Of a stretch of 64,000 nt of DNA, positions 18,789 through 28,395 are shown one piece after another. The position numbers and the translations under genes are program-made. The stretch spans positions 124,001 through 188,000 of the forward strand of contig JBMNFR010000015.1 in the NCBI GenBank assembly GCA_050949415.1, read 5' to 3'. The notes under the pieces are model-generated. The model saw nothing but the letters and a program-made list of their open reading frames with translations, did no database searches and was not told the DNA's origin. The stretch is from JAAZKI01 sp012799905 (GTDB lineage Bacteria; Verrucomicrobiota; Lentisphaeria; Oligosphaerales; Oligosphaeraceae). Every line of letters starts with the position of its first letter. The first letter of the stretch is position 1.

Positions 18789-19030
18789 AATTCCTCCACT
18801 AATTCAAAATGATAATTTAATATAGTGGAGAAAACACGAAAAGCAAGTCTTGGTGGACCGCATTGAATCAGGAGCGGGAGGCTGAATGCTGAATGCTAAA
18901 TGTTGAATGTTGAATGCTGAGGCGCATTTCATAATTCATAATTCATAATTCATAATTCATTAGGGGTGAGGATGCGCTCGAACTACGCACGGCGGTCGCC
19001 TGCCCCTGCCCACTCTTCCGTCACAGAATA
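18789..19030. repeat. Composite heptamer block (TGAATGC, ATAATTC, AGGGGTGA)
   Basis: 18880-18970 contains TGAATGC-type heptamers, a GCGCATTTC linker, four ATAATTC heptamers and 'attaggggtgagg'. This is the same order as the blocks at 11.3-11.7 kb (reverse strand) and 39.4-39.6 kb. No gene seen. Confidence 0.8.
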
Positions 19031-19060
19031 AAAAAAGCCGTCCATGGTTCCATGGACGGC
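19031..19060 (-). terminator. Rho-independent terminator downstream of the tRNA-Val pair
   Basis: Reading leftward, an 11-bp perfect stem (GCCGTCCATGG with its complement, 2-base loop) at 19037-19060 is followed by six T residues (A run at 19031-19036 on the plus strand). It sits 15 bases beyond the 3' end of the second transcribed tRNA. Confidence 0.85.
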
Positions 19061-19074
19061 CGGGGATATTAAAA

Positions 19075-19151
19075 TGGTGGGCGACACAGAACTCGAATCT
19101 GTGACCTCTACCGTGTCGAGGTAGCGCTCTAACCAACTGAGCTAGTCGCCC
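19075..19151 (-). tRNA. tRNA-Val(GAC), downstream copy, encoded CCA, C at position 33
   Basis: Complete cloverleaf: acceptor GGGCGAC/GTCGCCC, D-stem GCTC/GAGC, anticodon stem CTACC/GGTAG, T-stem ACAGA/TCTGT, A73 and encoded CCA (19075-19077). The seven-base anticodon loop reads TCGACAC, giving anticodon GAC (19115-19117). Position 33 is C instead of the near-universal U. A73 with A35 and C36 agrees with valine identity. Confidence 0.93.
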
Positions 19152-19174
19152 TTAAAAACAGAAATAGTAGGAAA

Positions 19175-19251
19175 TGGTGGGCGACACAGAACTCGAATCT
19201 GTGACCTCTACCGTGTCGGGGTAGCGCTCTAACCAACTGAGCTAGTCGCCC
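19175..19251 (-). tRNA. tRNA-Val(GAC), upstream copy, encoded CCA, C at position 33
   Basis: Identical to the downstream copy over the whole cloverleaf except for base 32: the loop is CCGACAC, anticodon GAC at 19215-19217. The two genes are 23 bases apart and probably share a transcript ending at the hairpin at 19031-19060. C33 occurs in both copies. Confidence 0.93.
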
Positions 19252-19615
19252 GTTATTTGTTACAAATTACACCATTTTCCGGATAATTCAACCTGTCAAC
19301 CCATGTTTTTCAGCTGCGGCCATCATTTTTTCCGTTGCTGGGTGATGGGTCAGTCTTCTGTAGTGCCTTTACAAGGCGCCACTTCTGGGACACACCTATC
19401 CCCAGGCTAAAGCTTGGGATCAAGCATGGTTAAACGCCTACTGCGCAAGTAGATGTGGCCGTTGTGAACATCGAGGACGGTGGGTGCCGTACGTAGTAGA
19501 GTCTTTAGGCTGCCATAATTTTCGCGCTTTTTAGCGTTTCTGCCGCTGCGCGCCATACTCAAAAAATCTTGGCGTCTTGGCGGTTAATCTTTAACTGATC
19601 GATTACGTTGCAGCC
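19252..19615. repeat. Gap with hairpin element and TTGGCG repeat
   Basis: 19350-19450 is a copy of the hairpin-rich element (ccaggctaaagcttgg; tagtgcctttacaaggcgcc). 19558-19592 is the 'cttggcgtcttggcggtt' dispersed repeat also found at 31.8-31.9 and 33.5 kb. No gene seen. Confidence 0.75.
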
Positions 19616-20989
19616 CTATTTCTTTTTCGGCTTGCTGATTGGCAGTCCGGTCGTTTTTTCCAAATCCTCGTTTTCCATATTCTGGAAGAAGATATCATGC
19701 AGGATGCCCAGCATGGCCAAGCGAGCTTCCAAGCTGACCTGGACGTCATCGAAGCTCTCTTTGATGCCCATCCAGAATTCGTCAGCATCGCCGTCCATCA
19801 TTTCGCGGGTGCTGCTTTCGGCGATTGCCTCAACCAAGTCATGTTCAGTCTTCTTAAGCGTATTCCAGAAGACCGGCAGGGTTTCTTCCAAGGTCAAAGT
19901 ATTATTTTCGTCAAAGCTCAGCTTGCGCACCAGGCTATTGAAATTCCGTCTTACAGTCGGCGTCATCTTCATGGCGGCGCCAACGCGCGGCCAGTCAATG
20001 CGGGACAAAATCAGATCAGCGAATTGCTGACATTCGGCTGCGATGCTGTCAGACTTCTTTTTGCTTTCCAGTGCTTCGGCGCTGCGTTTTTCCGCTTCTG
20101 CGGCTTTTTCCACCAGTGCGGTGTTGTTGTTGCATTGGTCTTCATAGCGGCTCTGCCAGGAGGCCAATTCCTTGGTTAGCCGTTCATTGTCTCCCTGCAA
20201 GCGCATCACCACCCGGTTCATTTCTTCGCGGATGGCTTCTTCGCGGGCTTCGGCTTCCGAACGGAACTGGGCAGCTGTCTGATTAGCTCGCCGCATTTCC
20301 GAAACAGCGGCCTCGTGATTGCTGCGGGACTGGTCAAGGCTAACCTTGTTCTGGCGCAACTGCCTCTTCAAATCCTGGATTTCACTGGCGTCGGCCTGCT
20401 GCTTAGCACGCAAGCGCTCGGCTTCAGCATTGAGCTGATCGACTTTTTTCTGCAAGTCATTCTTCTCTGCCTCCACCTCTTTAAACCGATCCATCAATTC
20501 AGCGCTGCCCTCGCTGTCATTCAATATCTTGTCAGCCTGTTCATGCGTGAATTTGAGTGGACTGAAGCAGAGCAGGATGCGCCAGGCAGCAAAATCCTTG
20601 CGCAGGAAAAACTCATCAAATTTAGCGTCAGTCAGGACATAGTCGTCCTCGCCGAGATTCTCTTCTTTGCGCCAGGCCTTGTAGTCCTCGGAATGAAAAT
20701 GGTCTTCCAGCTGCTTGTGCAGATGTTCATGGACGGGATACCAGGACGCGAAAATTCCGTTCGTCAGAGCTTCGGTCATATTGGGACGCTCCAACTCACG
20801 CAGGATGATTTTCTCGATCCGGTCGCGTTTGTTGGGTTCCAGGCGATGACCGCCGATGGTGCAGACTTTCAGCAGCGGGGCATTAGCCTGAACATACATT
20901 TTCAGGCTTGACCACGGCACTTCCCGCAGCATCTGCGTGAACACCGCCGTCTTATCCACGCCCTGGATTATTTCATTATTGCCCAACAT
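19616..20989 (-). CDS. Coiled-coil protein of unknown function
   Basis: 457 residues. Residues 1-165 are globular (HEHLHKQLEDHFHSED, FDEFFLRKDFAAWRILLCF). A long coiled coil spans about 168-325, rich in E, K, Q and A. The C-terminal ~110 residues are helical and acidic, ending SKPKKK. AAGGAG lies ten bases before ATG 20989. It overlaps the upstream gene by 14 bases, so the two are almost certainly translated together. No membrane segment or enzymatic motif was found; a structural or partner-binding role is possible. Confidence 0.75.
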   Translation of the reverse strand: MLGNNEIIQGVDKTAVFTQMLREVPWSSLKMYVQANAPLLKVCTIGGHRLEPNKRDRIEKIILRELERPNMTEALTNGIFASWYPVHEHLHKQLEDHFHSEDYKAWRKEENLGEDDYVLTDAKFDEFFLRKDFAAWRILLCFSPLKFTHEQADKILNDSEGSAELMDRFKEVEAEKNDLQKKVDQLNAEAERLRAKQQADASEIQDLKRQLRQNKVSLDQSRSNHEAAVSEMRRANQTAAQFRSEAEAREEAIREEMNRVVMRLQGDNERLTKELASWQSRYEDQCNNNTALVEKAAEAEKRSAEALESKKKSDSIAAECQQFADLILSRIDWPRVGAAMKMTPTVRRNFNSLVRKLSFDENNTLTLEETLPVFWNTLKKTEHDLVEAIAESSTREMMDGDADEFWMGIKESFDDVQVSLEARLAMLGILHDIFFQNMENEDLEKTTGLPISKPKKK

Positions 20990-21329
20990 CCAGGAGATAC
21001 TCCTTTTTCAACATGGCTTTTGCTTCTTGAATGAACACCGCGGCAATCTGCCGACGCAAAGACCATTCCAACTTAGGCAAAGCGAGGCTCAAACTGAAAG
21101 CCAGCTCTTCGCGGTTTTCTTCCGCAGCTTTGGCCTGGGCTTTCCGACAAAGCAGGACAGCATCCCGCCAACGCAACTCCTGGCAAAGCTCAACCACCCG
21201 GCTCATAATGTCGTCCTCAACAGAAATAGCCGGGCTTTTGCTTGCCTTGTTGGCTTTTCGCTTGGCTTTTTTATCAGCCGCAGCCTCGCCTAAAGTGTCA
21301 TCTTGTTGACTGACTGACTTCTTCGCCAT
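20976..21329 (-). CDS. Small helical protein, partner of the downstream coiled-coil protein
   Basis: 117 residues from ATG 21329 (an in-frame TTG at 21341 gives four more). The N-terminus is basic (KKAKRKANKASK), the rest strongly helical with Ala/Leu/Glu (VVELCQELRWRDAVLLCRKA). The helix pair pattern recalls a single TPR-like unit. Its stop region overlaps the start of the coiled-coil gene by 14 bases. Function unknown; the constant overlap argues that the products act together. Confidence 0.65.
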   Translation of the reverse strand: MAKKSVSQQDDTLGEAAADKKAKRKANKASKSPAISVEDDIMSRVVELCQELRWRDAVLLCRKAQAKAAEENREELAFSLSLALPKLEWSLRRQIAAVFIQEAKAMLKKEYLLDVGQ

Positions 21330-21871
<542 letters not shown>

Positions 21872-23047
21872 CTATTTCCGGAAGTCCTCGTTGACCTGCG
21901 CTCGGAAGTCGTCATCGCCGAGATAGCGTACAGCGATGACCGCCATGGCGGCGGCGGCCCGCAGTGCATTGTCAAGGGCAAAGTCACTGGCTGAGGCGGC
22001 CGCCATTTCCAGCGAATGGCCTGGAATTTCATGATCGGCGACAGCGAAATACGAGTGGATGCCAGGCACGAGCTGCGAGAAATTGCCGAAGTCGGAGGAG
22101 CCGCGGCCGGGGCGTGGCGGCAGCACCGGGTTGGCGCCCAGGGCTTGCATGGATTCCACATAGGCGTTATTCATAACCGCATTCGGTTTCCGGCTCTTGT
22201 AAGGCCGGTGATACGGCTCCACCTCGGCTGTGCAGCCGGTCATCAATTCAGCGCCGCGGATGATGTCCAAAAACCGCGCCTCCATCTTTTCCGCCCAGTC
22301 CTCTTCGGCTGAACGCAGATAGAAACGGGCGCGGGAACGGTCTGGGATGATGTTCGGGCGCACACCGCCCTCCAGGATGACGCCGTGCACACGGGTGAAT
22401 TCAGGCAATTGCTGGCGCCAGGCGTTGATGGCGGTGAACAGCAACAGCATCGCATCCAGCGCATTCAAGCCCAATTCAGGTGAGCCTGCCGCATGTGAGG
22501 CCTTGCCGAGAAAGGTGACATCAAAGCGGCGAACCGCTGTCGAGCCGGTGTCCGGCGTAGTCCGCCAGCTCGGATGCACCATCATCGCTGCATCTATGCC
22601 CTCCAGGCAGTTATGTTCGAGCATCACCACCTTGCCGCCGCCCGACTCTTCTGCCGGCGTTCCCAGCAAAGTCAAGCGCCCTTTCAGGCCGTGTTTTTCC
22701 CGCAACTTGACTGCCGCATGAAAAGCCGCCAGGGCTGCGGTGCAAATCAGGTTATGGCCGCAGCCGTGCCCGATGCCTTCCAAGGCGTCGTATTCGGACG
22801 CGATGGCAAAGGCCGGGTGGCCGCTGCCGACATCAACTCGGAAGGCCGTTTCCACGCCGGCGGTTGGCGCTTCCGGGTCAAAACCCAGCGAGCGCAGCTC
22901 GTCCACTTGGCGCTGACAGGCGTATCGCTCTTCGTATGCCAATTCAGGATGCTCCCAAACGTCCTTGCACAACGCTTGCCACCGGCCTCGCTCCGCCTTA
23001 ATCAAACTCATGGCTTCATTCAACAACGCCTGCCAATTCATGGCCAT
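21872..23047 (-). CDS. M20-family amidohydrolase (peptidase M20D type)
   Basis: 391 residues. The metal-binding signature HGCGHN is at 94-99, with further ligands expected in 'ESGGGKVVMLEHN' and the C-terminal GSSDFGNFSQLVPG stretch. The family hydrolyses N-acyl amino acids, aminobenzoyl-glutamate or similar amides in the cytoplasm; the substrate cannot be told. ATG 23047 follows AAGGAG at good distance; a TTG five codons upstream is part of that ribosome site and is rejected. No signal peptide. Confidence 0.88.
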   Translation of the reverse strand: MAMNWQALLNEAMSLIKAERGRWQALCKDVWEHPELAYEERYACQRQVDELRSLGFDPEAPTAGVETAFRVDVGSGHPAFAIASEYDALEGIGHGCGHNLICTAALAAFHAAVKLREKHGLKGRLTLLGTPAEESGGGKVVMLEHNCLEGIDAAMMVHPSWRTTPDTGSTAVRRFDVTFLGKASHAAGSPELGLNALDAMLLLFTAINAWRQQLPEFTRVHGVILEGGVRPNIIPDRSRARFYLRSAEEDWAEKMEARFLDIIRGAELMTGCTAEVEPYHRPYKSRKPNAVMNNAYVESMQALGANPVLPPRPGRGSSDFGNFSQLVPGIHSYFAVADHEIPGHSLEMAAASASDFALDNALRAAAAMAVIAVRYLGDDDFRAQVNEDFRK

Positions 23048-23114
23048 GTCTTTCTCCTTCAATTACGACGTGTTTTGCCGCAGAGCCTGGCCGTGAGCCG
23101 GCTCTGCCGCTGCC

Positions 23115-24449
23115 TCAGAACAGGGACTTATTTCGAAAACGCAATTTCATAATCCGGCGGCGACGCACGGCCAGCACCTCGATATCAAAATCGCCATAGG
23201 TGAAATGCTCATTAACCCGGGGAATGCGACCGGCAATTTTGAGCACCAGCCCAGCCGCTGTTTCAAAGCCCTGGTTGTCGATTGTCATGCCCATATATTC
23301 CTCGAGTTCACGCACATCGGCCTTGCCATCACATTCAAAGACGCCCTCAGCGATGGGCTTCACCATGGCTGATTGCCGGTTGCGGGCATCATGGATGCCG
23401 CCGACAATCTGCGCCACCAGGTCTTCCACAGTGATGATCCCAACCACGCCGCCGTGCTCGTCAACAACCACTGCCATCGGCATGTGCTGGTAGCGCAATT
23501 CATCCAAAAGCGCGCTCACAGACTTCGATTCCGGCACAAACAGCACCTTCGTGTTGACAAATTGAGCAATGCCCTGGGAAGCCAGCTTCTCCGGGTTCTG
23601 GTCTTCACTCGGAAGCTGCTGATACAAGCATTGACGCAAGCTGACGATGCCGATGACTTCGTCAACGCGCCCGTCATACACAGGGAAGCGGGAAAAGCCG
23701 GTCTGCGCTGCCAGGGCTTCGACGTCAGCCACTGACGCGGTCAGCGGCACGGATTGCACGTCCACCAGCGGCACCATCACCGTCTCAATCGGCTTAGTGT
23801 CCAGCTCCAGGACCGTCTGCAGCATATTGCCGGCATCCTCGCGCACCAGCCCCTGCTCCGTGGCGACTTCCGCCAGAATCTTCAAATCTTCGCGAGTCAC
23901 CTGGCCGCGCTCCTGCTGTTCCTGCGATTTGCAAATGACCCGCGCGACAATCCCGGAAATCCTATCCAGCACGCTCACCGGCAGCCACAGCGCCCGCCTC
24001 GCCCACTCAAGCGCCCGAGCCAGAACCAAGGTCAACGTGTCGGCATGGTTACGACCAATGGCCTTGGGTACCATTTCCGTGAACAGCAGCAGCGTCGGCG
24101 TCACCAGCAACGACGTCAGGAGGTCTTCATAGCCAGACCCACTGGGCTTAAAGAACGACAAAAATGCCTGAAACGCATCGGTTTGGACGATTGCGACCAC
24201 GACGGTGGAGCGCACCAAGGTCGTGATCGTGACATGGAGCAAATTCGTGCCCAGCAGAACCGTGCCGAAAAATTCGCCTGCGTTGTCAAGCAGCTTTGCT
24301 GCCAGTCGCGCGCGGCGGTCACCGCGGGCGGCCAGGTTCCTGAGCATGGTGCGGTTCACCGAGGTGAAAGCCGCCTCAATGCAGCAGAACAGCGACGCCA
24401 AGGCGTAGAGCACGGCCAGCAGCAGCAAGGTTGGCAGGAGGGCTCTCAT
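23115..24449 (-). CDS. CNNM/CorC-family membrane protein (DUF21-CBS-CorC_HlyC), downstream paralog
   Basis: 444 residues. An N-terminal DUF21 membrane domain (about 1-190, four helices, with CCIEAAFTSVNRT near the start), a CBS-domain pair (about 200-340, motifs VMVPLVDV, SRFPVYDGRVDEVIGIV and MAVVVDEHGGVVGIIT) and a C-terminal CorC_HlyC domain. Members are Mg2+ or cobalt transport-linked, or 'hemolysin-like', proteins of the inner membrane. Its start overlaps the stop of its paralog by four bases (ATGA), so the pair is one operon and may work as a heteromer. Confidence 0.9.
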   Translation of the reverse strand: MRALLPTLLLLAVLYALASLFCCIEAAFTSVNRTMLRNLAARGDRRARLAAKLLDNAGEFFGTVLLGTNLLHVTITTLVRSTVVVAIVQTDAFQAFLSFFKPSGSGYEDLLTSLLVTPTLLLFTEMVPKAIGRNHADTLTLVLARALEWARRALWLPVSVLDRISGIVARVICKSQEQQERGQVTREDLKILAEVATEQGLVREDAGNMLQTVLELDTKPIETVMVPLVDVQSVPLTASVADVEALAAQTGFSRFPVYDGRVDEVIGIVSLRQCLYQQLPSEDQNPEKLASQGIAQFVNTKVLFVPESKSVSALLDELRYQHMPMAVVVDEHGGVVGIITVEDLVAQIVGGIHDARNRQSAMVKPIAEGVFECDGKADVRELEEYMGMTIDNQGFETAAGLVLKIAGRIPRVNEHFTYGDFDIEVLAVRRRRIMKLRFRNKSLF

Positions 24450-25858
24450 GCGTCCACCTCCTGTTCTGCGAGGTCATCCTCTGGTTGTGCTTGGGGTATG
24501 ATGCCGACAGTGCCGACTCGGCGCCCGGCCATCCGGTTGACCCGCACCAGGAATCCTGGCAGTTCGAGGCTGTCGCCGGTGCGCGGCAGCCGTCCAAGGC
24601 GCTCCATGACCAGGCCGCCGATCGTATCGGCATTGCCCTCGGGATTGGCGAAGGCCGTCCCGAATTCGCGCTGCAAGGTACGCAAATGCGCCCTGCCATC
24701 CGCGATATAGACGCCGTTGCGCACGGTCAGCCGATCCTCGTCGTCCTCGTCCCCGGAGAAGCGGCCAACGACTTCTTCCAGGATGTCGTTCAGAGTCACG
24801 ATGCCGGAAGTGCCGCCGTGTTCGCCAATCACCACTGCAAAACGCTCGGTGCGCTTGCGCATATCGCTCAACAGCCGGTCAAGGTCCGCTGTCTCCGGAA
24901 CATTATATACTGTATAAAGCGGCGTGCCGGCCTTGCCGGCGTTGAGATCATCGCGGAAATCAGCCAATTTCTGGTCAAGTTCCGGCCGTCCTCGCCACTT
25001 TGGATAATCAATGACCGACAGCAAGGCCCAGATATCGTCAAGGTCATCATGATAGACTGGCATGCGGGAATGTCGACTGCGCTTGGCAATGGTGAAGGCT
25101 TCGCGCAAAGTCAACTCGTCCGAAAGTCCGGCCACCTGGGTGCGCGGCACCATGATCTCCTTAATGTCAATGTCGCTCAAGCCGAGAATGCGGACGAGCA
25201 GCTCGCGCTCGCGTTCATTCGTGGCCCCGACCTCCTGGCCGGCCTCCATGGTTGCGAGCAATTCCTCGTTGGTCAGCACTGACCAGCTGCCCTCAGTAGT
25301 CTGTCCCAGCAGACGCAGGCAGAACTCGGTTGACACATGCAGAAGCCAGACCAAGGGAGCAATCAGAAAACTCAGCCATTGCAGCGGCAAAGCCACGATG
25401 CGCACGAGCCGCGGCCCCAGGGCATAGGCCACGACTTTCGGAGTCTGTTCGCCGAAAACAATCAACAGCGGCGTCACCAGCAGCACGTTGAGAACGGAGC
25501 GGGTAATGTCCGCCCAGCGCTGCACTGCATCCATGGTGGCGTCGCCATCGCAAAACCGAGCCAGGTGCAAAAACCAGCCGTCCCCGCCATCGCCTATCAG
25601 CAGACGTGTGATCAAATTCGCACAAATGCTCGCCAGCAGGACGTTGACGAACAAGTTGCCGATCAGTACCGTCGCCAAAAAGTGCTGCGGCCGTCGCAGC
25701 AGCTGGCAGGCCGCCTGTTCAGCGCGGGTGCCGGTGCTCATGCGCTTAACTTCAGTCCGCGATAAAGACAGCAACGCCGTCTCTGACGCGGAGAAGAAGG
25801 CAGAAAATGCAAGCAGGATGCCTGCTCCCAGCAACAATTGCATGGTCGTTGCGTCCAT
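24446..25858 (-). CDS. CNNM/CorC-family membrane protein (DUF21-CBS-CorC_HlyC), upstream paralog
   Basis: 470 residues from ATG 25858, which follows GGGGGAGAGGG; an upstream ATG at 25900 lacks a site. Same architecture as the downstream gene: DUF21 (FFSASETALLSLSRTEVKR), CBS pair (IMVPRTQV, HSRMPVYHDDLDDIWALL, FAVVIGEHGGTSGIVT) and a CorC_HlyC tail. The 'SASETALLSL' signature is the typical one, while the downstream paralog has a modified version (CIEAAFTSV). Expected in the inner membrane, linked to divalent cation export. Confidence 0.9.
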   Translation of the reverse strand: MDATTMQLLLGAGILLAFSAFFSASETALLSLSRTEVKRMSTGTRAEQAACQLLRRPQHFLATVLIGNLFVNVLLASICANLITRLLIGDGGDGWFLHLARFCDGDATMDAVQRWADITRSVLNVLLVTPLLIVFGEQTPKVVAYALGPRLVRIVALPLQWLSFLIAPLVWLLHVSTEFCLRLLGQTTEGSWSVLTNEELLATMEAGQEVGATNERERELLVRILGLSDIDIKEIMVPRTQVAGLSDELTLREAFTIAKRSRHSRMPVYHDDLDDIWALLSVIDYPKWRGRPELDQKLADFRDDLNAGKAGTPLYTVYNVPETADLDRLLSDMRKRTERFAVVIGEHGGTSGIVTLNDILEEVVGRFSGDEDDEDRLTVRNGVYIADGRAHLRTLQREFGTAFANPEGNADTIGGLVMERLGRLPRTGDSLELPGFLVRVNRMAGRRVGTVGIIPQAQPEDDLAEQEVDA

Positions 25859-26272
25859 ATTCACCCTCTCCCCCGGGGCTGGCCCGCATGACCCATGCAA
25901 AATGCTATCCCGATATCACATCGCCCTCCGCTGTCGCTACTCGCAGGAGGTTCATCGGGATTATTTGCTTCAGTCAACATAATTCTCCGTCTAAAAACCG
26001 CGACCGCCTGATTGGGTGCGGCCGCCCAAGGCTTGTCGTGACAAACACATGCCGCAACATCGCTTTTAGCCTTAAGATAACAGCAGAAACCTCAATTGCA
26101 ATCAGAATTCCCTTGCTGTCATTGAAGTTCAGCATCATAGACGTTAAATTAGAGAGTGGCTTTGGCATTTTCGCCCGCCGCGACCCTGCGCCGCGACGAT
26201 TTTCCTTCCGAACCGCTTGCCCTGTCGTCCGTCTTTGCAGCGGTCGCGGCCACTTCAGCCCTTGAGTTGCTC
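25859..26272. other. Divergent intergenic region with no recognisable gene or repeat
   Basis: About 410 bases between the leftward CNNM pair and rightward mazG. I see no tandem repeat family, tRNA or strong terminator. The mazG frame stays open to a GTG at 26156, so part of this gap could be coding. Both promoters must be here; no convincing -35/-10 pair was identified. Confidence 0.5.
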
Positions 26273-27091
26273 ATGTCCTCCACTTCTCCTGACCACCTCG
26301 ACCAATTCAACCGTCTTGTCGACATCATCGCCCGACTGCGCGATCCTGAGCGCGGCTGCCCCTGGGACCGCGTCCAGACGCACCATTCTCTGCGCCGCTT
26401 CCTGCTGGAAGAAACCGCCGAATACCTTGACGCAGTCGAATCTGGCGACCATCAGGCAATGTGTGACGAACTCGGCGACATTCTCCTGCAAGTAGTGCTC
26501 AATGCCCAGATCGCCGCCGAAAACGGCCATTTCAACATGGCTGACGTGGCTCGCTCCGAAGCTGACAAGATGCTCCGTCGGCACCCGCATGTATTTGCGC
26601 CGGAAGAGACGACAGCGGCGACCTCGGAAACCGCCCTGCGCCGCCAATGGGACGATATCAAGAAACGCGAACAAGCCGGCCGCCAGCCCCGCTCCGCCTT
26701 GGATGGCGTGCCGCGCTGCCTGCCAGCCCTGGCCCGTGCCCAGAAAATGCTGAGCAAAGCCGGCCAGGCCGGGTTTGAATGGCCTGATTTTGACGCGGCG
26801 CTGGCCAAGGTCGACGAGGAGCTGGCAGAAGTGCGGGCAGCCGCGGCCAGTGGCGACCAAGACGCCTTGGCCGAAGAGCTTGGCGACCTGCTCTTCACCA
26901 TAGTCAACCTATGCCGCTGGCAGCAGCTCCAGGCCGAAGATGTGCTCCAGGACACCATCGGCAAATTCCGACAACGGTTCACCCGCCTGGAAAAAACGCT
27001 CGCTGATCAGGGCCTGTCGTCGGCGACAGCAACACGAGAGGAATTGCAACAGGCCTGGGAGGCAGCTAAAATGATGGAAGAAAAGCCATGA
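26273..27091 (+). CDS. mazG: Nucleoside triphosphate pyrophosphohydrolase
   Basis: Hydrolyses (d)NTPs to NMP and pyrophosphate, cleaning the pool of abnormal nucleotides. 272 residues from ATG 26273, with the family opening 'LRDPERGCPWDR' (CPWD 29-32), helix motif EETAE (46-50) and DELGD (65-69), then a second MazG half (DEELAEVR, EELGDLLF). Start choice is uncertain: there is no good ribosome site, and GTG 26156 would add 39 residues that do not resemble the family. The last four bases overlap the start of the MFS gene. Confidence 0.9.
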   Translation: MSSTSPDHLDQFNRLVDIIARLRDPERGCPWDRVQTHHSLRRFLLEETAEYLDAVESGDHQAMCDELGDILLQVVLNAQIAAENGHFNMADVARSEADKMLRRHPHVFAPEETTAATSETALRRQWDDIKKREQAGRQPRSALDGVPRCLPALARAQKMLSKAGQAGFEWPDFDAALAKVDEELAEVRAAAASGDQDALAEELGDLLFTIVNLCRWQQLQAEDVLQDTIGKFRQRFTRLEKTLADQGLSSATATREELQQAWEAAKMMEEKP

Positions 27092-28395
27092 GCGCGTTTT
27101 CCCTCCGCCGCCTGCCTGGACCGCGCGGGCCACTCAACTGGAAGACCAACCTCCTGTTCGTCTGGCTATCGCAGATTCTGACCCTGGCTGGTTACGGCGC
27201 CGCCATGCCGTTCATTCCCCTGTTCATCCGCGACGTCCTCGGCATTGCCTCAGAGCACGACCGCGGCTTCTGGGTGTCAATGTTCTATTTCTTCGGCATG
27301 CTGAGCTTCTGCGTGTCCAATCCCATCTGGGGCATGCTGGCTGACAAATATGGCCGGAAGCTCATGCTCCTGCGCGCCAATTTCGTCACCGCTTTCATTT
27401 TCCCCTGCATGGCCTTGGCGCCCAACATCTACGTCCTCATCCTGATTCGATTCATCGCCTCGGCTTTTTCCGGCACCATCGCTGCATCACAAGCTTTGAT
27501 TGCGACGACAACGCCGGATCGCCACCAGGGCTTTGCCCAAGGAATCCTCAGCACGGCCATCTGGTCCGGCAACATGATTGGCTACCTGGTTGGCGGACTG
27601 CTCATGCATTACCTGGGCTACAACTGGGCGTTTCTGCTCTGCGGCGTCATGTACTTTGTCGGCGGTATCATCGTCTTATTCTTTGTCCAGGAAGACCACC
27701 AGCGGCGACCAGTCGCCAAGCGGACGGCAAGCCTGAAGCAACACAATCAGCAATCCGACCGCCGGCAGCTTCACTGGCCGAAACTGCCGAACTGGCAGGA
27801 GTTGCCTGGACTGCTGCGACCGCCGCAATTCCCGCCCCTGGTCCTGCCGCTGATGGGCATCTGCATGCTGATTTGCATCACCCGCCGCTTTGAAGAACCC
27901 TACCTGGCCATGTTGGTTGAAATCGTCGCCGATCCCCAAAAAGCCGCTTTCCACACGGGCTTGATTTGCGCGGCGGCCGCCGCAGGCGGGATTCTGTCCG
28001 GAACGGTCTTCGGCTGGCTCAGTGACCGCCTGCCGCCGCTGCTGATCATGCTTCCGGCTCTGGCGATATCTTCCCTGATGCTCCTCCTGCAAGGCAGCGC
28101 GACATCATTAATCATGCTCGGCGCGGCCCGCTTCGGAGCTTATTTCACCTCTGGCGGCTTGGAGCCGACCGTCCTGTCTGTGATCTCCAAAGTCACCCCG
28201 CCGGCCAAAAGGGCAACCGTCTTTGGATGGACAACCAGCGCCAGAACCCTGGGCATGGTGCTCAGCGCACCGCTGGCCGGAATCTTCATCACCAACTGGG
28301 GAACGCGAAGCGTCTTCTACGCAGCGGCAACGCTCTATATCCTCATCATGCCGGCAATCATCGCGACTATGAAAAAACTCCCAGAACGCAAATGA
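27088..28395 (+). CDS. MFS transporter
   Basis: 435 residues with about twelve membrane segments in two halves. The first has NPIWGMLADKYGRK, the typical MFS loop 2-3 motif; the second has GTVFGWLSDRLPPL at the equivalent place. The central loop (about 200-250) is basic and polar (RRPVAKRT...KQHNQQSDRR). The substrate is unknown; the multidrug/sugar-efflux branch is plausible. ATG overlaps the mazG stop (ATGA), so it is translated from the same message. Confidence 0.88.
   Translation: MSAFSLRRLPGPRGPLNWKTNLLFVWLSQILTLAGYGAAMPFIPLFIRDVLGIASEHDRGFWVSMFYFFGMLSFCVSNPIWGMLADKYGRKLMLLRANFVTAFIFPCMALAPNIYVLILIRFIASAFSGTIAASQALIATTTPDRHQGFAQGILSTAIWSGNMIGYLVGGLLMHYLGYNWAFLLCGVMYFVGGIIVLFFVQEDHQRRPVAKRTASLKQHNQQSDRRQLHWPKLPNWQELPGLLRPPQFPPLVLPLMGICMLICITRRFEEPYLAMLVEIVADPQKAAFHTGLICAAAAAGGILSGTVFGWLSDRLPPLLIMLPALAISSLMLLLQGSATSLIMLGAARFGAYFTSGGLEPTVLSVISKVTPPAKRATVFGWTTSARTLGMVLSAPLAGIFITNWGTRSVFYAAATLYILIMPAIIATMKKLPERK

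Noticed and set aside
18789..19615. Integrated element using the tRNA-Val pair as attachment site
   Set aside because: No integrase is nearby and no third partial tRNA copy or direct repeat of the tRNA 3' end was seen in the flanking gaps.
23754..24710. 318-codon plus-strand frame
   Set aside because: Antisense to both CNNM/CorC genes, Gln/Arg-rich as expected from reverse reading of membrane protein genes.
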